From Streptomyces sp. SID8374 (GTDB taxonomy: Bacteria > Actinomycetota > Actinomycetes > Streptomycetales > Streptomycetaceae), in contig NZ_WWGH01000002.1 of NCBI RefSeq assembly GCF_009865135.1, forward strand, positions 1,922,001-1,986,000: DNA of 64,000 bases. The letters are read 5' to 3'. Under the pieces are notes generated by a model that did not search any database, was not told where the DNA came from, and saw only the letters and a program-made list of their open reading frames with translations. Positions 15,585-24,703 of the stretch are shown in pieces. The first letter of the stretch is position 1; the number at the start of each line of letters is the position of its first letter. A program made the position numbers and the translations under genes.

Positions 15585-17660
15585 GTGGCCCACATGGATG
15601 ATCGGGTAGCGGGTGCCCTGTCACTCCCGGACGACTGGCCCGCCCACCCGGACCTCAGCCTCGCCCTGAACCGTATGGGCAGCTTCGACTGGGATCTGGA
15701 CACCGGCCTCATGCACATGGACCAGGCCGCCCTCGACGTGTTCGACCTGGCCGCCGAGGAGTACGACGACCGGCCGGCCTCCCTCGCACAGCGCGTACCG
15801 ACCGATGAGGCCGTACGCCTGGACGGGTTGGTCTCGCAGGCGCTCAAGAGCGGGCTGACCAACTACGGCGCCTACTTCCGGATCCAGCGCCGCGACGGCA
15901 CCCTGCGCTGGACCCACACCCAGGGGTTCGTCCGCCGGGACGGGACCGGCCGGCCCCGCCGCATCATCGGGATCGTCCGCGACGCCACCCAGGAGCTGGC
16001 GGACTCCTCCGCCCGGCAGGAGCTGGACCTGGAGCGGCGCCAGCGCACGAGCCTGGTGGAGGGCACCACGGCGGCCCTGGCCCACGCCCGTACGGTCAAG
16101 GACGTCATCGCCGTCCTCAAGAACTCCCAGGGCCTCGCCCACCTGGGCGCCACCAGCCTCGTCATGGGCCTGCTGGAGTCCGGCCGCATCCACCTCGTGG
16201 CCGACGGGCCCGAAGGCGCCTACGTCCCCGGCACCCGGTTCACCCGGGTGGACGAGCAGTACCCGATGAGTGAGGTCGTCCGCACCCTCACCCCGCGCTT
16301 CATCGAGTCTGCCGAGGACTTCGCCACCTCCTACCCGATCCTCTGGCCCAACATCAGCCACCTGGGGATCACCTCGGCCGCCTACATGCCGCTGATCGCG
16401 CAGGCCCGCCCGATCGGCGCACTCGGCCTGCTCTACCGCGACAAGGCGGGCTTCACCCCCGACGAGCGCAACCTCCTCATGGCGCTCGGCACCTCGATCG
16501 CCCAGAGCCTCCAGCGGGCCATGCTCTACGAGCAGGAGCACGACCTCGCCGAAGGGCTCCAGCAGGCGATGCTGCCGCGCCGGATCCCCGCCGTGCCGGG
16601 GGCGCAGGTCGCCGTCCGCTACCGCTCGGCCCGGCTCGGCCGGGACATCGGCGGCGACTGGTACGACCTGATCCCGCTGCCCGGCGGCCGGGTCGGCGCC
16701 GTCATCGGCGACGTCCAGGGGCACGACACCCACGCCGCCGCCGTCATGGGGCAGCTGCGGATCGTGCTGCGGGCGTACGCCGCCGAGGGGCACAGCCCCG
16801 CCACCGTCATGGCGCGCGCCTCCGTCTTCCTCCACGAGCTGGACACCGACCGCTTCGCCACCTGCACCTACGCCGAGGTCGACCTCACCACCGGGGTCGT
16901 CCAGGCGGTCCGGGCCGGCCATGTCGACCCGCTGGTACGCGACGTGGACGGCAGCTGCCGCCGCATGCCGGCCGAGGGCGGACTGCCGCTGGGGCTCTCC
17001 GCGGAGTTCGGGCGGCTGGAGTACCCGGTCTCCACGGCGGAGCTGGACCCGGGCCAGACGATGATCCTGTTCACCGACGGACTGGTGGAGATGCCGGGCT
17101 CCGACCTCGACGAGGGCATGCAGCTGCTGACCACGCTGGTCTCCAACGGCCCCCAGAACCTCCAGAAGCTGGCCGACGAACTCTGCGACGCCGTCGACGT
17201 GCGCGGCGGCCAGGACGACGTGGCGCTCCTGCTGCTCCGCCGCCGCGCCGCCCAGGCGCCCCAGCCCGGCGGCAGGCTCCGCCAGCATGTCGCCCAGAAC
17301 GACCCCGAGGCGCTCAGCTCGGCCCGGCACATGATCCGGGCGGCGGTACGCGCCTGGGGGGCGAAGGAGCGGGCCGACGAGATCGAACTGGCCGCCGACG
17401 AGCTGACCACCAACGCCCTGATGCACACCGACGGCGGGGCCGTGGTGACGATCCGGGTGATGGCCGGCTCCGAGCGGCGGCTCCGCGTCGACGTGGAGGA
17501 CCGCTCCAGCGCCCTGCCCCGCCGACGGGACGCGGGGGAGGACGGGGTCTCCGGGCGCGGGCTGATGCTCGTCGACCGGCTGGCCGACGTCTGGGGTGTG
17601 GAGTCCCGGGGCAGCGGCAAGTGCGTGTGGTGCGAGTTCCTGATCCCCGAACGGTCGTGA
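15585..17660 (+). CDS. PAS-GAF-PP2C-HATPase multidomain regulator
   Basis: The 691-residue product combines a PAS domain (about 25-145), a GAF domain (about 155-310), a SpoIIE-type PP2C phosphatase (about 325-550, motifs GGDWYD, IGDVQGHD, LFTDGLVE and GGQDDVALL) and a C-terminal RsbW-like HATPase (about 560-690, N-box ADELTTNALMHT and SGRGLMLVDRL). Phosphatase and kinase-type modules in one chain could both dephosphorylate and phosphorylate or bind STAS partners. The PP2C metal motifs are intact apart from His-Asp in place of His-Gly in GHD. It is a single-gene unit. The start is GTG 15585; ATG 15594 is nearly as likely. Confidence 0.88.
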   Translation: MAHMDDRVAGALSLPDDWPAHPDLSLALNRMGSFDWDLDTGLMHMDQAALDVFDLAAEEYDDRPASLAQRVPTDEAVRLDGLVSQALKSGLTNYGAYFRIQRRDGTLRWTHTQGFVRRDGTGRPRRIIGIVRDATQELADSSARQELDLERRQRTSLVEGTTAALAHARTVKDVIAVLKNSQGLAHLGATSLVMGLLESGRIHLVADGPEGAYVPGTRFTRVDEQYPMSEVVRTLTPRFIESAEDFATSYPILWPNISHLGITSAAYMPLIAQARPIGALGLLYRDKAGFTPDERNLLMALGTSIAQSLQRAMLYEQEHDLAEGLQQAMLPRRIPAVPGAQVAVRYRSARLGRDIGGDWYDLIPLPGGRVGAVIGDVQGHDTHAAAVMGQLRIVLRAYAAEGHSPATVMARASVFLHELDTDRFATCTYAEVDLTTGVVQAVRAGHVDPLVRDVDGSCRRMPAEGGLPLGLSAEFGRLEYPVSTAELDPGQTMILFTDGLVEMPGSDLDEGMQLLTTLVSNGPQNLQKLADELCDAVDVRGGQDDVALLLLRRRAAQAPQPGGRLRQHVAQNDPEALSSARHMIRAAVRAWGAKERADEIELAADELTTNALMHTDGGAVVTIRVMAGSERRLRVDVEDRSSALPRRRDAGEDGVSGRGLMLVDRLADVWGVESRGSGKCVWCEFLIPERS

Positions 17661-17768
17661 TGAGCGGAAGCCGTGTGCTGTAACAGTACGTAACATGTCC
17701 GTGCTTGACCGTAACCGACCGCAAACGATTGACTGCGGGGGTAACGGCCGTTCCGCCCCCCCCAAGAC

Positions 17769-19148
17769 ATGAGGCCCCTGTTGGGTACCGAACTCCTGGC
17801 CCCTCTCGATCTGGCCTTCTGGCACCTCGAATCCGACGCCCACCCCATGCACCTGGGCGCGCTCGCCGTCTTCGCCCCGGCGCCCGGCGTCACCCCGCCG
17901 CACATCCTGGACCTCCTCCGCACCCGGGCCGCCGCGATCCCCCGGCTGCGGATGTGCGTACGGGACGTCCTGCTGCCCGTCGGCGGCGCGGCCTGGACCG
18001 TCGACAAGGACTTCGACGTGCACCGCCATGTCCGCCGCGTCGCCGTGGAGGACGGGGACTTCATGGCGGAGGCCACCCGGCTGGCCGGGGAGCTGATGGA
18101 GCAGCCGCTGGGGCGCGGGCTGCCGCCCTGGCAGATGTACCTGATCGGCGGCGCCGACGACGGGCCCTTCGCCGTCCTGGTCAAGCTCCACCACGCCCTG
18201 GCCGACGGGATGCGGGCGGTCGCCATCGGGGCCGGGATCTTCGACGAGATCGCCGCCGCCGCGGCCCGGCCCACCCCACGCGGCCGCTCCGCCGTGCCGC
18301 CCCGCTCCTGGCTCCCCGACCCCCGCGAGATGGCGGGGATGGCGCTCGGCCGGATCGGCGAGGTCGGCCGGGCCCTGGGCGTCGGCGCCTCCGTCGTCCG
18401 CGCGGGCCGCCTCGACCTGCGCTCCACCGCCTTCACCGCGCCCTCCAGCGGCACCCGGCGCCTGGCCACCGCCGACCTGGACGCCACGGCCCTCCAGCGC
18501 ATCCGCCGCGCCGAGGGCGGCACCGCCAACGACATCCTGCTCGCCGTGGTCGCCGGGGCCCTGCGCCGCTGGATGGCCGGGCGCGGCGAGGTGCCCGCCG
18601 CCACCGACCCGCGCGCCCTGGTCCCCGTCTCCCGGCGCAGGCCCGGCGGCGCGGTGAGCGGGAACCGGCTCTCCGCCTACCTCCTCGACCTGCCCGTCGG
18701 CGCGGCCGACCCCCGGGAGCGGCTCAGGACGGTCCGGGCCGCGATGGACCGTAACAAGGCGGCCGGACCGCTCAAGGGCGCCGGAGCCGTCGCCGTACTC
18801 GCCGACCAACTCCACCCGCTGGCCCACCGGTTCGGCGCACCCCTCGCGGCCAACGCCGCCCGGATGCTCTTCGACCTCCTCGTCACCAGCGTCCCGCTGC
18901 CGCGCTCCGCGCTCTCGCTCGGCGGCTGCCCGCTGACCGCGCTGTACCCGATGGCACCCCTGGCCCGAGGACAGTCGCTGGCCGTCGCCCTGTCGACGTA
19001 CGGCGGCCGGGTGCATGTGGGCCTGGTGGCGGACGGCAAGGCGCTGCCGGACCTGGACCGGCTGGCGGAGGCGGTGCAGGAGGAGTTCGAGGAGCTCCGC
19101 GAGCTGGTGGCCGGCGGCCGGGTGGCCACGCCGGAACCGGTCGCCTGA
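17769..19148 (+). CDS. Wax ester synthase / diacylglycerol acyltransferase (WS/DGAT)
   Basis: The 459-residue protein has the acyltransferase motif HHALADG at 141-147, the catalytic HHxxxDG of the WS/DGAT family. It also has the N-terminal family block LAFWHLESDAHPMHLGAL and the C-terminal structural motif region NDILLAVVAGALRRWM. These enzymes join acyl-CoA to diacylglycerol or fatty alcohol to make storage lipid at the membrane. Length is normal (about 450-480). It is followed after 36 nt by the Fpg/Nei gene, so the two may be co-transcribed without a shared function. Confidence 0.9.
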   Translation: MRPLLGTELLAPLDLAFWHLESDAHPMHLGALAVFAPAPGVTPPHILDLLRTRAAAIPRLRMCVRDVLLPVGGAAWTVDKDFDVHRHVRRVAVEDGDFMAEATRLAGELMEQPLGRGLPPWQMYLIGGADDGPFAVLVKLHHALADGMRAVAIGAGIFDEIAAAAARPTPRGRSAVPPRSWLPDPREMAGMALGRIGEVGRALGVGASVVRAGRLDLRSTAFTAPSSGTRRLATADLDATALQRIRRAEGGTANDILLAVVAGALRRWMAGRGEVPAATDPRALVPVSRRRPGGAVSGNRLSAYLLDLPVGAADPRERLRTVRAAMDRNKAAGPLKGAGAVAVLADQLHPLAHRFGAPLAANAARMLFDLLVTSVPLPRSALSLGGCPLTALYPMAPLARGQSLAVALSTYGGRVHVGLVADGKALPDLDRLAEAVQEEFEELRELVAGGRVATPEPVA

Positions 19149-19184
19149 CAGGCAGCCGTACGCGCCCTGCGGCAGGCTGGACCC

Positions 19185-20045
19185 ATGCCCGAGCTGCCCG
19201 AAGTCGAAGCCCTGCGGGTCTTCCTCGACGACCACCTGGTCGGCAGGGAGATCGCCCGCGTCCTCCCGCTGGCGATCAGCGTCCTGAAGACGTACGACCC
19301 GCCGCTGGCCGCCCTCGACGGCACCACCGTCACCTCGGTGGCCCGCCACGGCAAGTTCCTCGACATCGAGGCGGGCGGGCTGCACCTCTGCACCCACCTG
19401 GCACGCGCGGGCTGGCTCCGCTGGAAGGACTCCTTCCCGGCCGCCCCGCCGCGCCCCGGCAAGGGCCCGCTCGCCCTGCGCCTGGTGACCGCCGACGGCG
19501 ACGGCTTCGACCTCACCGAGATGGGCACCAAGAAGCGCCTCTCCGTCCACCTCGTCCGCGACCCCATGGACGTCCCGGGCATCGCCCGCCTCGGCCCCGA
19601 CCCGCTCGCCGACACCTTCGACCGGGACGCGTTCGCCGCGATCGTCGCCGGGGCGCGCCGCCAGATCAAGGGCGCGCTGCGCGACCAGTCGCTCATCGCG
19701 GGCATCGGCAACGCCTACAGCGACGAGATCCTGCACGTGGCGAAGATGTCCCCGTTCAAACGGACCGCAGACCTCGACGAGGACGACATCACCCGCCTGT
19801 ACACGGCGCTGCGCACCACCCTCAAGGACGCGGTGGCTCGCTCCAGCGGGGTGGAGGCCGGAAAGCTCAAGTCCGAGAAGAAGAGCGGGATGCGGGTCCA
19901 CGGCCGCACCGGCGAGGCCTGCCCGGTCTGCGGTGACACCATCCTGGAGGTCTCCTTCAGCGACTCCTCGCTCCAGTACTGCCCGACCTGCCAGACGGGC
20001 GGCAAACCGCTGGCCGACCGGCGGCTGTCGAAGTTCCTGAAGTGA
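19185..20045 (+). CDS. Fpg/Nei family DNA glycosylase
   Basis: The 286-residue protein begins MPELPEVEAL, giving the N-terminal Pro2 nucleophile and Glu3 of bifunctional Fpg/Nei base-excision enzymes. It has an H2TH region (LIAGIGNAYSDEILHVAKMSPF) and a C-terminal zinc finger with paired CxxC (CPVCGD... CPTCQTGG). It removes oxidised bases and nicks the abasic site. The finger end (KPLADRRLSKFLK) differs from classical MutM, so I do not assign a specific gene name. Length is typical. Confidence 0.92.
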   Translation: MPELPEVEALRVFLDDHLVGREIARVLPLAISVLKTYDPPLAALDGTTVTSVARHGKFLDIEAGGLHLCTHLARAGWLRWKDSFPAAPPRPGKGPLALRLVTADGDGFDLTEMGTKKRLSVHLVRDPMDVPGIARLGPDPLADTFDRDAFAAIVAGARRQIKGALRDQSLIAGIGNAYSDEILHVAKMSPFKRTADLDEDDITRLYTALRTTLKDAVARSSGVEAGKLKSEKKSGMRVHGRTGEACPVCGDTILEVSFSDSSLQYCPTCQTGGKPLADRRLSKFLK

Positions 20046-20078
20046 CCCCCGGGCGTTCCTGACGTGAAACCCGGGCGC

Positions 20079-20714
20079 TCACCGCTCCACCGTCACCAGC
20101 CGCCGCCCGTCCGCCGTCCGCACCTCGAAGTGGTCGATGCCCTCCGGCCGCAGCGCCGCCCCGCCGGACACCTCCACCAGGCCGTCCCCCGCACCCCCGG
20201 CCGACCAGCTGCTCACCGTCTCCTCGCTGCCGTCCCGGCCCACCGCGATCAGCGCGCACACCCCGACCGCCGGCACCCGGACGGCCTCCAGCGCCACCGA
20301 CGTACCCCACTCATGGCCCGCCGCCGTCACCACCGCGGCCGCCCCCGACGCCTGGTCCGCCCCCACCCACCGCTGCACCCCCACCACGCGCCCCGGACCC
20401 TCCGGCGCCCCGGCCACCGCCAACGGCCCGCCCACCGCCAGCACCACCGCGGCCGCCACCAGCGCGAGCCGCCGCCTGCCCGCCCTGCGCCGCCCGGCCG
20501 CCACCGCCTCCATGAGCCGGTCCGCGAGCCCGGGGGAGGGCCGCACCACCGGCCTGGCCACCGCGAGTCGGGCCGCCACCGGGGCCAGCTCCCGGGCCCG
20601 GACACGGCACTGCGGACACTCCTCCAGATGCTCCTCGAACCGGAAGGCGTCGGCCCTCCCGAGGACGCCCAGGGCGTAGGCCCCCACCCGGATGTGGGGC
20701 TCGGTCGTCTGCAT
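20079..20714 (-). CDS. Membrane anti-sigma factor with zinc-finger (zf-HC2) domain
   Basis: From the ATG at 20714 the product is 211 residues. The N-terminal anti-sigma domain carries the HxxxCxxC zinc motif (FEEHLEECPQC). One transmembrane helix (LALVAAAVVLAVGGPLAVAG) follows, then an extracytoplasmic domain. Such proteins bind ECF sigma factors at the membrane. No sigma factor gene is adjacent. The nearest ECF gene (25469-26041) faces only a stub anti-sigma gene with a similar N-terminus (GAYxLxxL...), so this protein is a candidate real partner. A TTG start 36 nt upstream is possible. Confidence 0.8.
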   Translation of the reverse strand: MQTTEPHIRVGAYALGVLGRADAFRFEEHLEECPQCRVRARELAPVAARLAVARPVVRPSPGLADRLMEAVAAGRRRAGRRRLALVAAAVVLAVGGPLAVAGAPEGPGRVVGVQRWVGADQASGAAAVVTAAGHEWGTSVALEAVRVPAVGVCALIAVGRDGSEETVSSWSAGGAGDGLVEVSGGAALRPEGIDHFEVRTADGRRLVTVER

Positions 20715-20785
20715 GTACTGCGGTACGGGAACAAGCCGGGATTCACTCAAGCCATGCGGCCTCGAAGCACCTAAACTCCGGGCTC

Positions 20786-21538
20786 ATGCTGCGCGTACTC
20801 GCCGTCGACGACGAACCACCCGCCCTGGAGGAGCTCCTCTACCTCCTGCGCGCCGACCCCCGTATCCGCAGCGCCGAAGGAGCCACCGGGGCGACCGAGG
20901 CGCTGCGCCGCATCGGCAGCGCCGTGGACGCGGGCCCCGACGACCCGACCGCGATCGACGTCGTCTTCCTGGACATCCACATGGCGGGCCTCACCGGCCT
21001 CGACGTCGCCCAGCTGCTCGCCGGGTTCGCCTCGCCCCCGCTCATCGTCTTCGTCACCGCGCACGAGGGCTTCGCCGTGCACGCCTTCGACCTCAAGGCC
21101 GTCGACTACGTCCTCAAACCGGTCCGCCGCGAACGCCTCGCCGAGGCCGTACGCCGCGTCGCCGAACAGGTGGGGGAGCGGGCCGCCCCGGTCAACGACA
21201 CCGCCACCGACCAGATCCCGGTGGAGCTCGGCGGCGTCATCCGCTTCATCCCGATCGACGAGATCGCGTACGCCGAGGCGCAGGGCGACTACGCCCGGCT
21301 GCACACCGCGTCCGGCAGCCACCTCGTCCGCATCCCGCTCACCACCCTGGAGGAGCGCTGGCGCTCGCGCGGCTTCGTCCGGATCCACCGCCGCCACCTC
21401 GTGGCGCTGGGCCGGATCGACGAGCTGCGGCTGGACGCGGGGAGCATGAGCGTACGGATCGGGGAGGCGGAGCTGGCCGTCAGCCGCCGCCACACCCGGG
21501 CCCTGCGCGATCTGCTGATGCGCCAGGGCGGCCGCTGA
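20786..21538 (+). CDS. LytTR-family response regulator
   Basis: The 250-residue protein has a receiver domain (about 1-125; DDE at 8-10, phospho-acceptor D63 in VVFLDIHMAG, lysine in YVLKPV) and a C-terminal LytTR DNA-binding domain (about 145-248) with FIPIDEIAYAEAQGDYARLHT and FVRIHRRHLV. It should bind paired repeat sites at target promoters. Two genes downstream lie a sodium-solute symporter and a LytS-type kinase on the same strand, which very probably form its signalling partners. Divergent from the anti-sigma gene. Confidence 0.92.
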   Translation: MLRVLAVDDEPPALEELLYLLRADPRIRSAEGATGATEALRRIGSAVDAGPDDPTAIDVVFLDIHMAGLTGLDVAQLLAGFASPPLIVFVTAHEGFAVHAFDLKAVDYVLKPVRRERLAEAVRRVAEQVGERAAPVNDTATDQIPVELGGVIRFIPIDEIAYAEAQGDYARLHTASGSHLVRIPLTTLEERWRSRGFVRIHRRHLVALGRIDELRLDAGSMSVRIGEAELAVSRRHTRALRDLLMRQGGR

Positions 21539-21600
21539 CCTGGGGCGACCTTCCCCGAAACCTTCCCAGCGCCACCCCCCGCCGCCTACACTCCGAGCCC

Positions 21601-21963
21601 ATGTCACAGGAGACCGCACCCCGGCGCGAAGTCGTCACGGGAGAGCCCCGCCGGGTGCGTCCGCTGCCCCGCTACCGGACCCAGTCGGAGATCGAGGAGC
21701 AGACCGCCCTCGGCGGCGCCTACGTCCGCTCGCTGATGCGCAGCCAGCTCCGCGCCGGGCTCACCGTCTTCGCCGTGCTGGCCCTCGTCACGGGCACCCT
21801 GCCGCTCCTGTTCGCCGCTCTGAACAGCGCAGCCCTGGTCTGGGCGGTGCTCGGCTTCGCCACCTACCCGCCGCTCACCCTGGCCGCCTGGTGGTACGTG
21901 CGCAGGGCCGAGCGCAACGAACGCGACTTCGCCCGGCTGGTGGAGGGCCGCCCGACGCCGTGA
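21601..21963 (+). CDS. Small membrane protein coupled to the symporter gene (DUF485-like)
   Basis: The 120-residue protein has a charged N-terminal half and two membrane helices (about 55-77 and 82-105), ending in a charged tail RRAERNERDFARL. Small two-helix proteins of this kind (DUF485 type) commonly precede ActP/SSS-type carboxylate symporters and are thought to assist them. Here the stop codon overlaps the symporter start (GTGA at 21960-21963), which supports a common complex. It is 62 nt downstream of the LytTR gene. Confidence 0.75.
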   Translation: MSQETAPRREVVTGEPRRVRPLPRYRTQSEIEEQTALGGAYVRSLMRSQLRAGLTVFAVLALVTGTLPLLFAALNSAALVWAVLGFATYPPLTLAAWWYVRRAERNERDFARLVEGRPTP

Positions 21964-23462
21964 GCACCCCCGACCACACGGCGTCCTGGGTGGCGGTCGC
22001 CCTCGTCGTCCTCGCCACCGTCCTCGTCGGCGGCTTCGGCCTGCGCATCTCCCGTACGACCTCCGACTTCTACGTCGCCTCGCGCACCGTGCGGCCCCGG
22101 CTCAACGCGGCCGCGATCAGCGGCGAATACCTCTCCGCCGCCTCCTTCCTCGGCGTCGCGGGCCTGGTCCTGCTGCACGGCCCGGACATGCTCTGGTACC
22201 CGGTCGGCTACACCGCCGGATATCTGGTGCTGCTGGTCTTCGTCGCGGCACCGCTGCGCCGCTCGGGGGCGTACACCCTGCCGGACTTCGCCGAGGGGCG
22301 GCTCGAATCGCTCCATGTCCGGCGCCTGGTCAGCATCCTCGTGGTCGGGGCGGGGTGGCTCTACCTGGTCCCGCAGCTCCAGGGCGCCGGGCTGACGCTG
22401 AAGATCCTCACCGGGGCGCCCGGGTGGCTCGGCGACGTGCTCGTCGCGACCGTGGTGATGGTGGCGGTGGCGGCGGGCGGGATGCGGTCCATCACCTTCG
22501 TCCAGGTCTTCCAATATTGGCTGAAGCTCACCGCGCTCCTGGTCCCCGCGCTCTTCCTGATCCTCGCCTGGCAGGGAGACGGCCGGCCCCGGGTCAGCTT
22601 CGACGACCAGTTCGCCGTCTTCCGCGCCGACCACCCGCTCTACGCCACGTACGGACTCATCGTGGCGACCTTCCTCGGCACGATGGGCCTGCCGCATGTC
22701 GTCGTCCGCTTCTACACCAGCCCCAACGGCCGCGACGCCCGCCGCACCACCGTCGCCGTCCTCGCCCTGGTCGGCCTCTTCTATCTGCTGCCGCCCATCT
22801 ACGGAGCCCTCGGCCGGCTGTACGCCCCCGAGCTGCGGCACGGCGGCGACGCCGACGCGGCTGTTCTCCTGCTGCCCGCCCGGGTCATCGGCGGGCTCGG
22901 CGGCGATCTGCTGGGCGCGCTGATCGCGGGCGGGGCCTTCGCCGCGTTCCTCTCCACCGCGTCCGGGCTCACCATGGCGGTCGCCGGGGTCATCACCCAG
23001 GACGTGCTGCCCTCGCGCGGGGTGCGGTACTTCCGGCTCGCCACCGTCCTCGCCATCGCCGTGCCGCTCGCCGGTTCGCTGCTGGTCAGCCGGGTGCCGG
23101 TGGCCGACGCGGTGGGCATGGCGTTCGCCGTCTCCGCCTCCTCCTTCTGCCCGCTGCTGGTCCTCGGCATCTGGTGGCGCCGCCTCACCCCGCCGGGCGC
23201 GATAGCGGGGCTGCTGCTCGGCGGCGGGTCCGCGCTCCTCGCCGTCGCGATCACGGTGAGCGGTGCCGTACGCCCGCCCGGCTGGCCGCACGCGCTGCTC
23301 GCCTGGCCCGCCGTCTGGTCCGTCCCTGTGGGGTTCCTCGCGATGATCCTCGTCTCGCTCGCGACGCCGGGCCGGATACCGCCGGGCACCAACGCGGCCA
23401 TGACCCGCTTCCACCTCCCCGAGGCGCTCACCTCGGCACGGGCCGCCGGGAGGGAGCGATGA
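21960..23462 (+). CDS. Sodium:solute symporter (SSS family, ActP-like)
   Basis: The GTG at 21960 overlaps the preceding stop. The 500-residue product has about 13 membrane helices and the SSS features FYVASRTVRP and AAISGEYLSAASFLGVAG near the start, with GMRSITFVQVFQYWLK and FLSTASGLTMAVAGVITQD further on. It belongs with cation-acetate type carboxylate carriers. In this gene order (LytTR regulator, small helper, symporter, LytS kinase) the symporter could provide nutrient uptake and also sense its substrate for the kinase. The substrate is not decided by sequence. Confidence 0.9.
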   Translation: MSTPDHTASWVAVALVVLATVLVGGFGLRISRTTSDFYVASRTVRPRLNAAAISGEYLSAASFLGVAGLVLLHGPDMLWYPVGYTAGYLVLLVFVAAPLRRSGAYTLPDFAEGRLESLHVRRLVSILVVGAGWLYLVPQLQGAGLTLKILTGAPGWLGDVLVATVVMVAVAAGGMRSITFVQVFQYWLKLTALLVPALFLILAWQGDGRPRVSFDDQFAVFRADHPLYATYGLIVATFLGTMGLPHVVVRFYTSPNGRDARRTTVAVLALVGLFYLLPPIYGALGRLYAPELRHGGDADAAVLLLPARVIGGLGGDLLGALIAGGAFAAFLSTASGLTMAVAGVITQDVLPSRGVRYFRLATVLAIAVPLAGSLLVSRVPVADAVGMAFAVSASSFCPLLVLGIWWRRLTPPGAIAGLLLGGGSALLAVAITVSGAVRPPGWPHALLAWPAVWSVPVGFLAMILVSLATPGRIPPGTNAAMTRFHLPEALTSARAAGRER

Positions 23463-24679
23463 CCGGGGCCGGGATCGCCGTGCTCGTGGTCCTGGTGGCG
23501 CTGCTGTTCGGCATGGGGTTCCTCGTGGGGCGACGTACCGCCCGGCCGCTCCGGCCCAGCGATGTCGGCACCCCCGTCGAACACGCCACCTTCGAGACCC
23601 TGCACACCGCATCGCTCGCCGCGCCGCCGCTGCGCGCCGGGCTCACCGAGGAGAGCGCCCGGCGCTCGGCCCGCCGGCTGCGCTCCCTGCTCGGCACCGA
23701 CGCCCTCTGCCTCACCGACCGGGAACGTGTCCTGGTCTGGGACGGCGCCGGACACCATCACGGCAAGGACGTGATGGGCCACATCCAGGAGCTGCTGGAG
23801 GGCGGGCGCGGCACCGCCTTCGACAGCGGCTGCGCCGACCTCGACTGCCCGCTGCGCTGGGCGGTCGCCGTCCCGCTCACCGTGGAGAACCGGGTCCTGG
23901 GCGCACTCGTCGCCTACGCCCCGCGCGAGTCGGCGGTGCTGGCCCGGGCGGCGGGCGAGGTGGCCCGCTGGGTCTGCGTACAGCTGGAGCTGGCCGAGCT
24001 GGACCGCTCCCGTACGCAGCTGATCGAGGCCGAGATCAAGGCGCTACGGGCCCAGATCTCCCCGCACTTCATCTTCAACTCCCTCGCCGCCATCGCCTCG
24101 TTCGTCCGCACCGACCCCGAGCAGGCGCGCGAACTGCTCCTGGAGTTCGCCGACTTCACCCGCTACTCGTTCCGGCGGCACGGCGAGTTCACCACCCTGG
24201 CCGACGAACTCCACTCCATCGACCAGTATCTGGCCCTGGTCCGCGCCCGCTTCGGCAAACGCCTCTCCGTCACCCTCCAGGTCGCCCCCGAGGTACTGCC
24301 GGTCGCCCTGCCCTTCCTCTGCCTCCAGCCGCTGGTGGAGAACGCCGTGAAGCACGGCCTGGAGGGAGCCGGCGCCCCGCCCGGAGAACGGGCGGCGGAC
24401 ACCCCCTTCCGGATCACCATCAGCGCGCTGGACGCCGGATCGGAGGCGGAGGTCGTGATCGAGGACAACGGCACCGGCATGGACCCCGAACGGCTGCGCC
24501 GCATCCTGCGCGGCGAGGCCACCACGCCTTCCACCGGCATCGGCCTGCTCAACGTGGACGAGAGGCTGCGCCAGGTGTACGGGGACGGGTACGGGCTCGT
24601 CATCGAGACCGGGCTCGGCGCGGGCATGAAGATCACGCTCCGGCTGCCCAAGTACCGCGCAGGCGTGCACGGTTCCTGA
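23459..24679 (+). CDS. LytS-type sensor histidine kinase
   Basis: The ATG at 23459 overlaps the symporter stop (ATGA), so translation is coupled. The 406-residue product has one N-terminal membrane helix (about 5-25), a GAF-like domain (about 50-180), a His_kinase domain with H203 in ISPHFIFNSL, and an HATPase domain with N-box LVENAVKHG, EDNGTGM and STGIGLLN. It should phosphorylate the LytTR regulator encoded three genes upstream. The GAF-like part has three cysteines (near 84, 125 and 130) that could bind a ligand or metal; this is a guess. Confidence 0.92.
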   Translation: MTGAGIAVLVVLVALLFGMGFLVGRRTARPLRPSDVGTPVEHATFETLHTASLAAPPLRAGLTEESARRSARRLRSLLGTDALCLTDRERVLVWDGAGHHHGKDVMGHIQELLEGGRGTAFDSGCADLDCPLRWAVAVPLTVENRVLGALVAYAPRESAVLARAAGEVARWVCVQLELAELDRSRTQLIEAEIKALRAQISPHFIFNSLAAIASFVRTDPEQARELLLEFADFTRYSFRRHGEFTTLADELHSIDQYLALVRARFGKRLSVTLQVAPEVLPVALPFLCLQPLVENAVKHGLEGAGAPPGERAADTPFRITISALDAGSEAEVVIEDNGTGMDPERLRRILRGEATTPSTGIGLLNVDERLRQVYGDGYGLVIETGLGAGMKITLRLPKYRAGVHGS

Positions 24680-24703
24680 GCCACGCCCGGCGTCCCGACC
24701 GGA

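Noticed and set aside
15621-19901. A 1426-codon open frame on the minus strand
   Set aside because: It lies antisense to three clear genes (PAS-GAF-PP2C, WS/DGAT, Fpg/Nei). Its translation is rich in His/Gln/Arg/Gly shadow patterns with no domain, and it is an effect of GC3-rich coding DNA.
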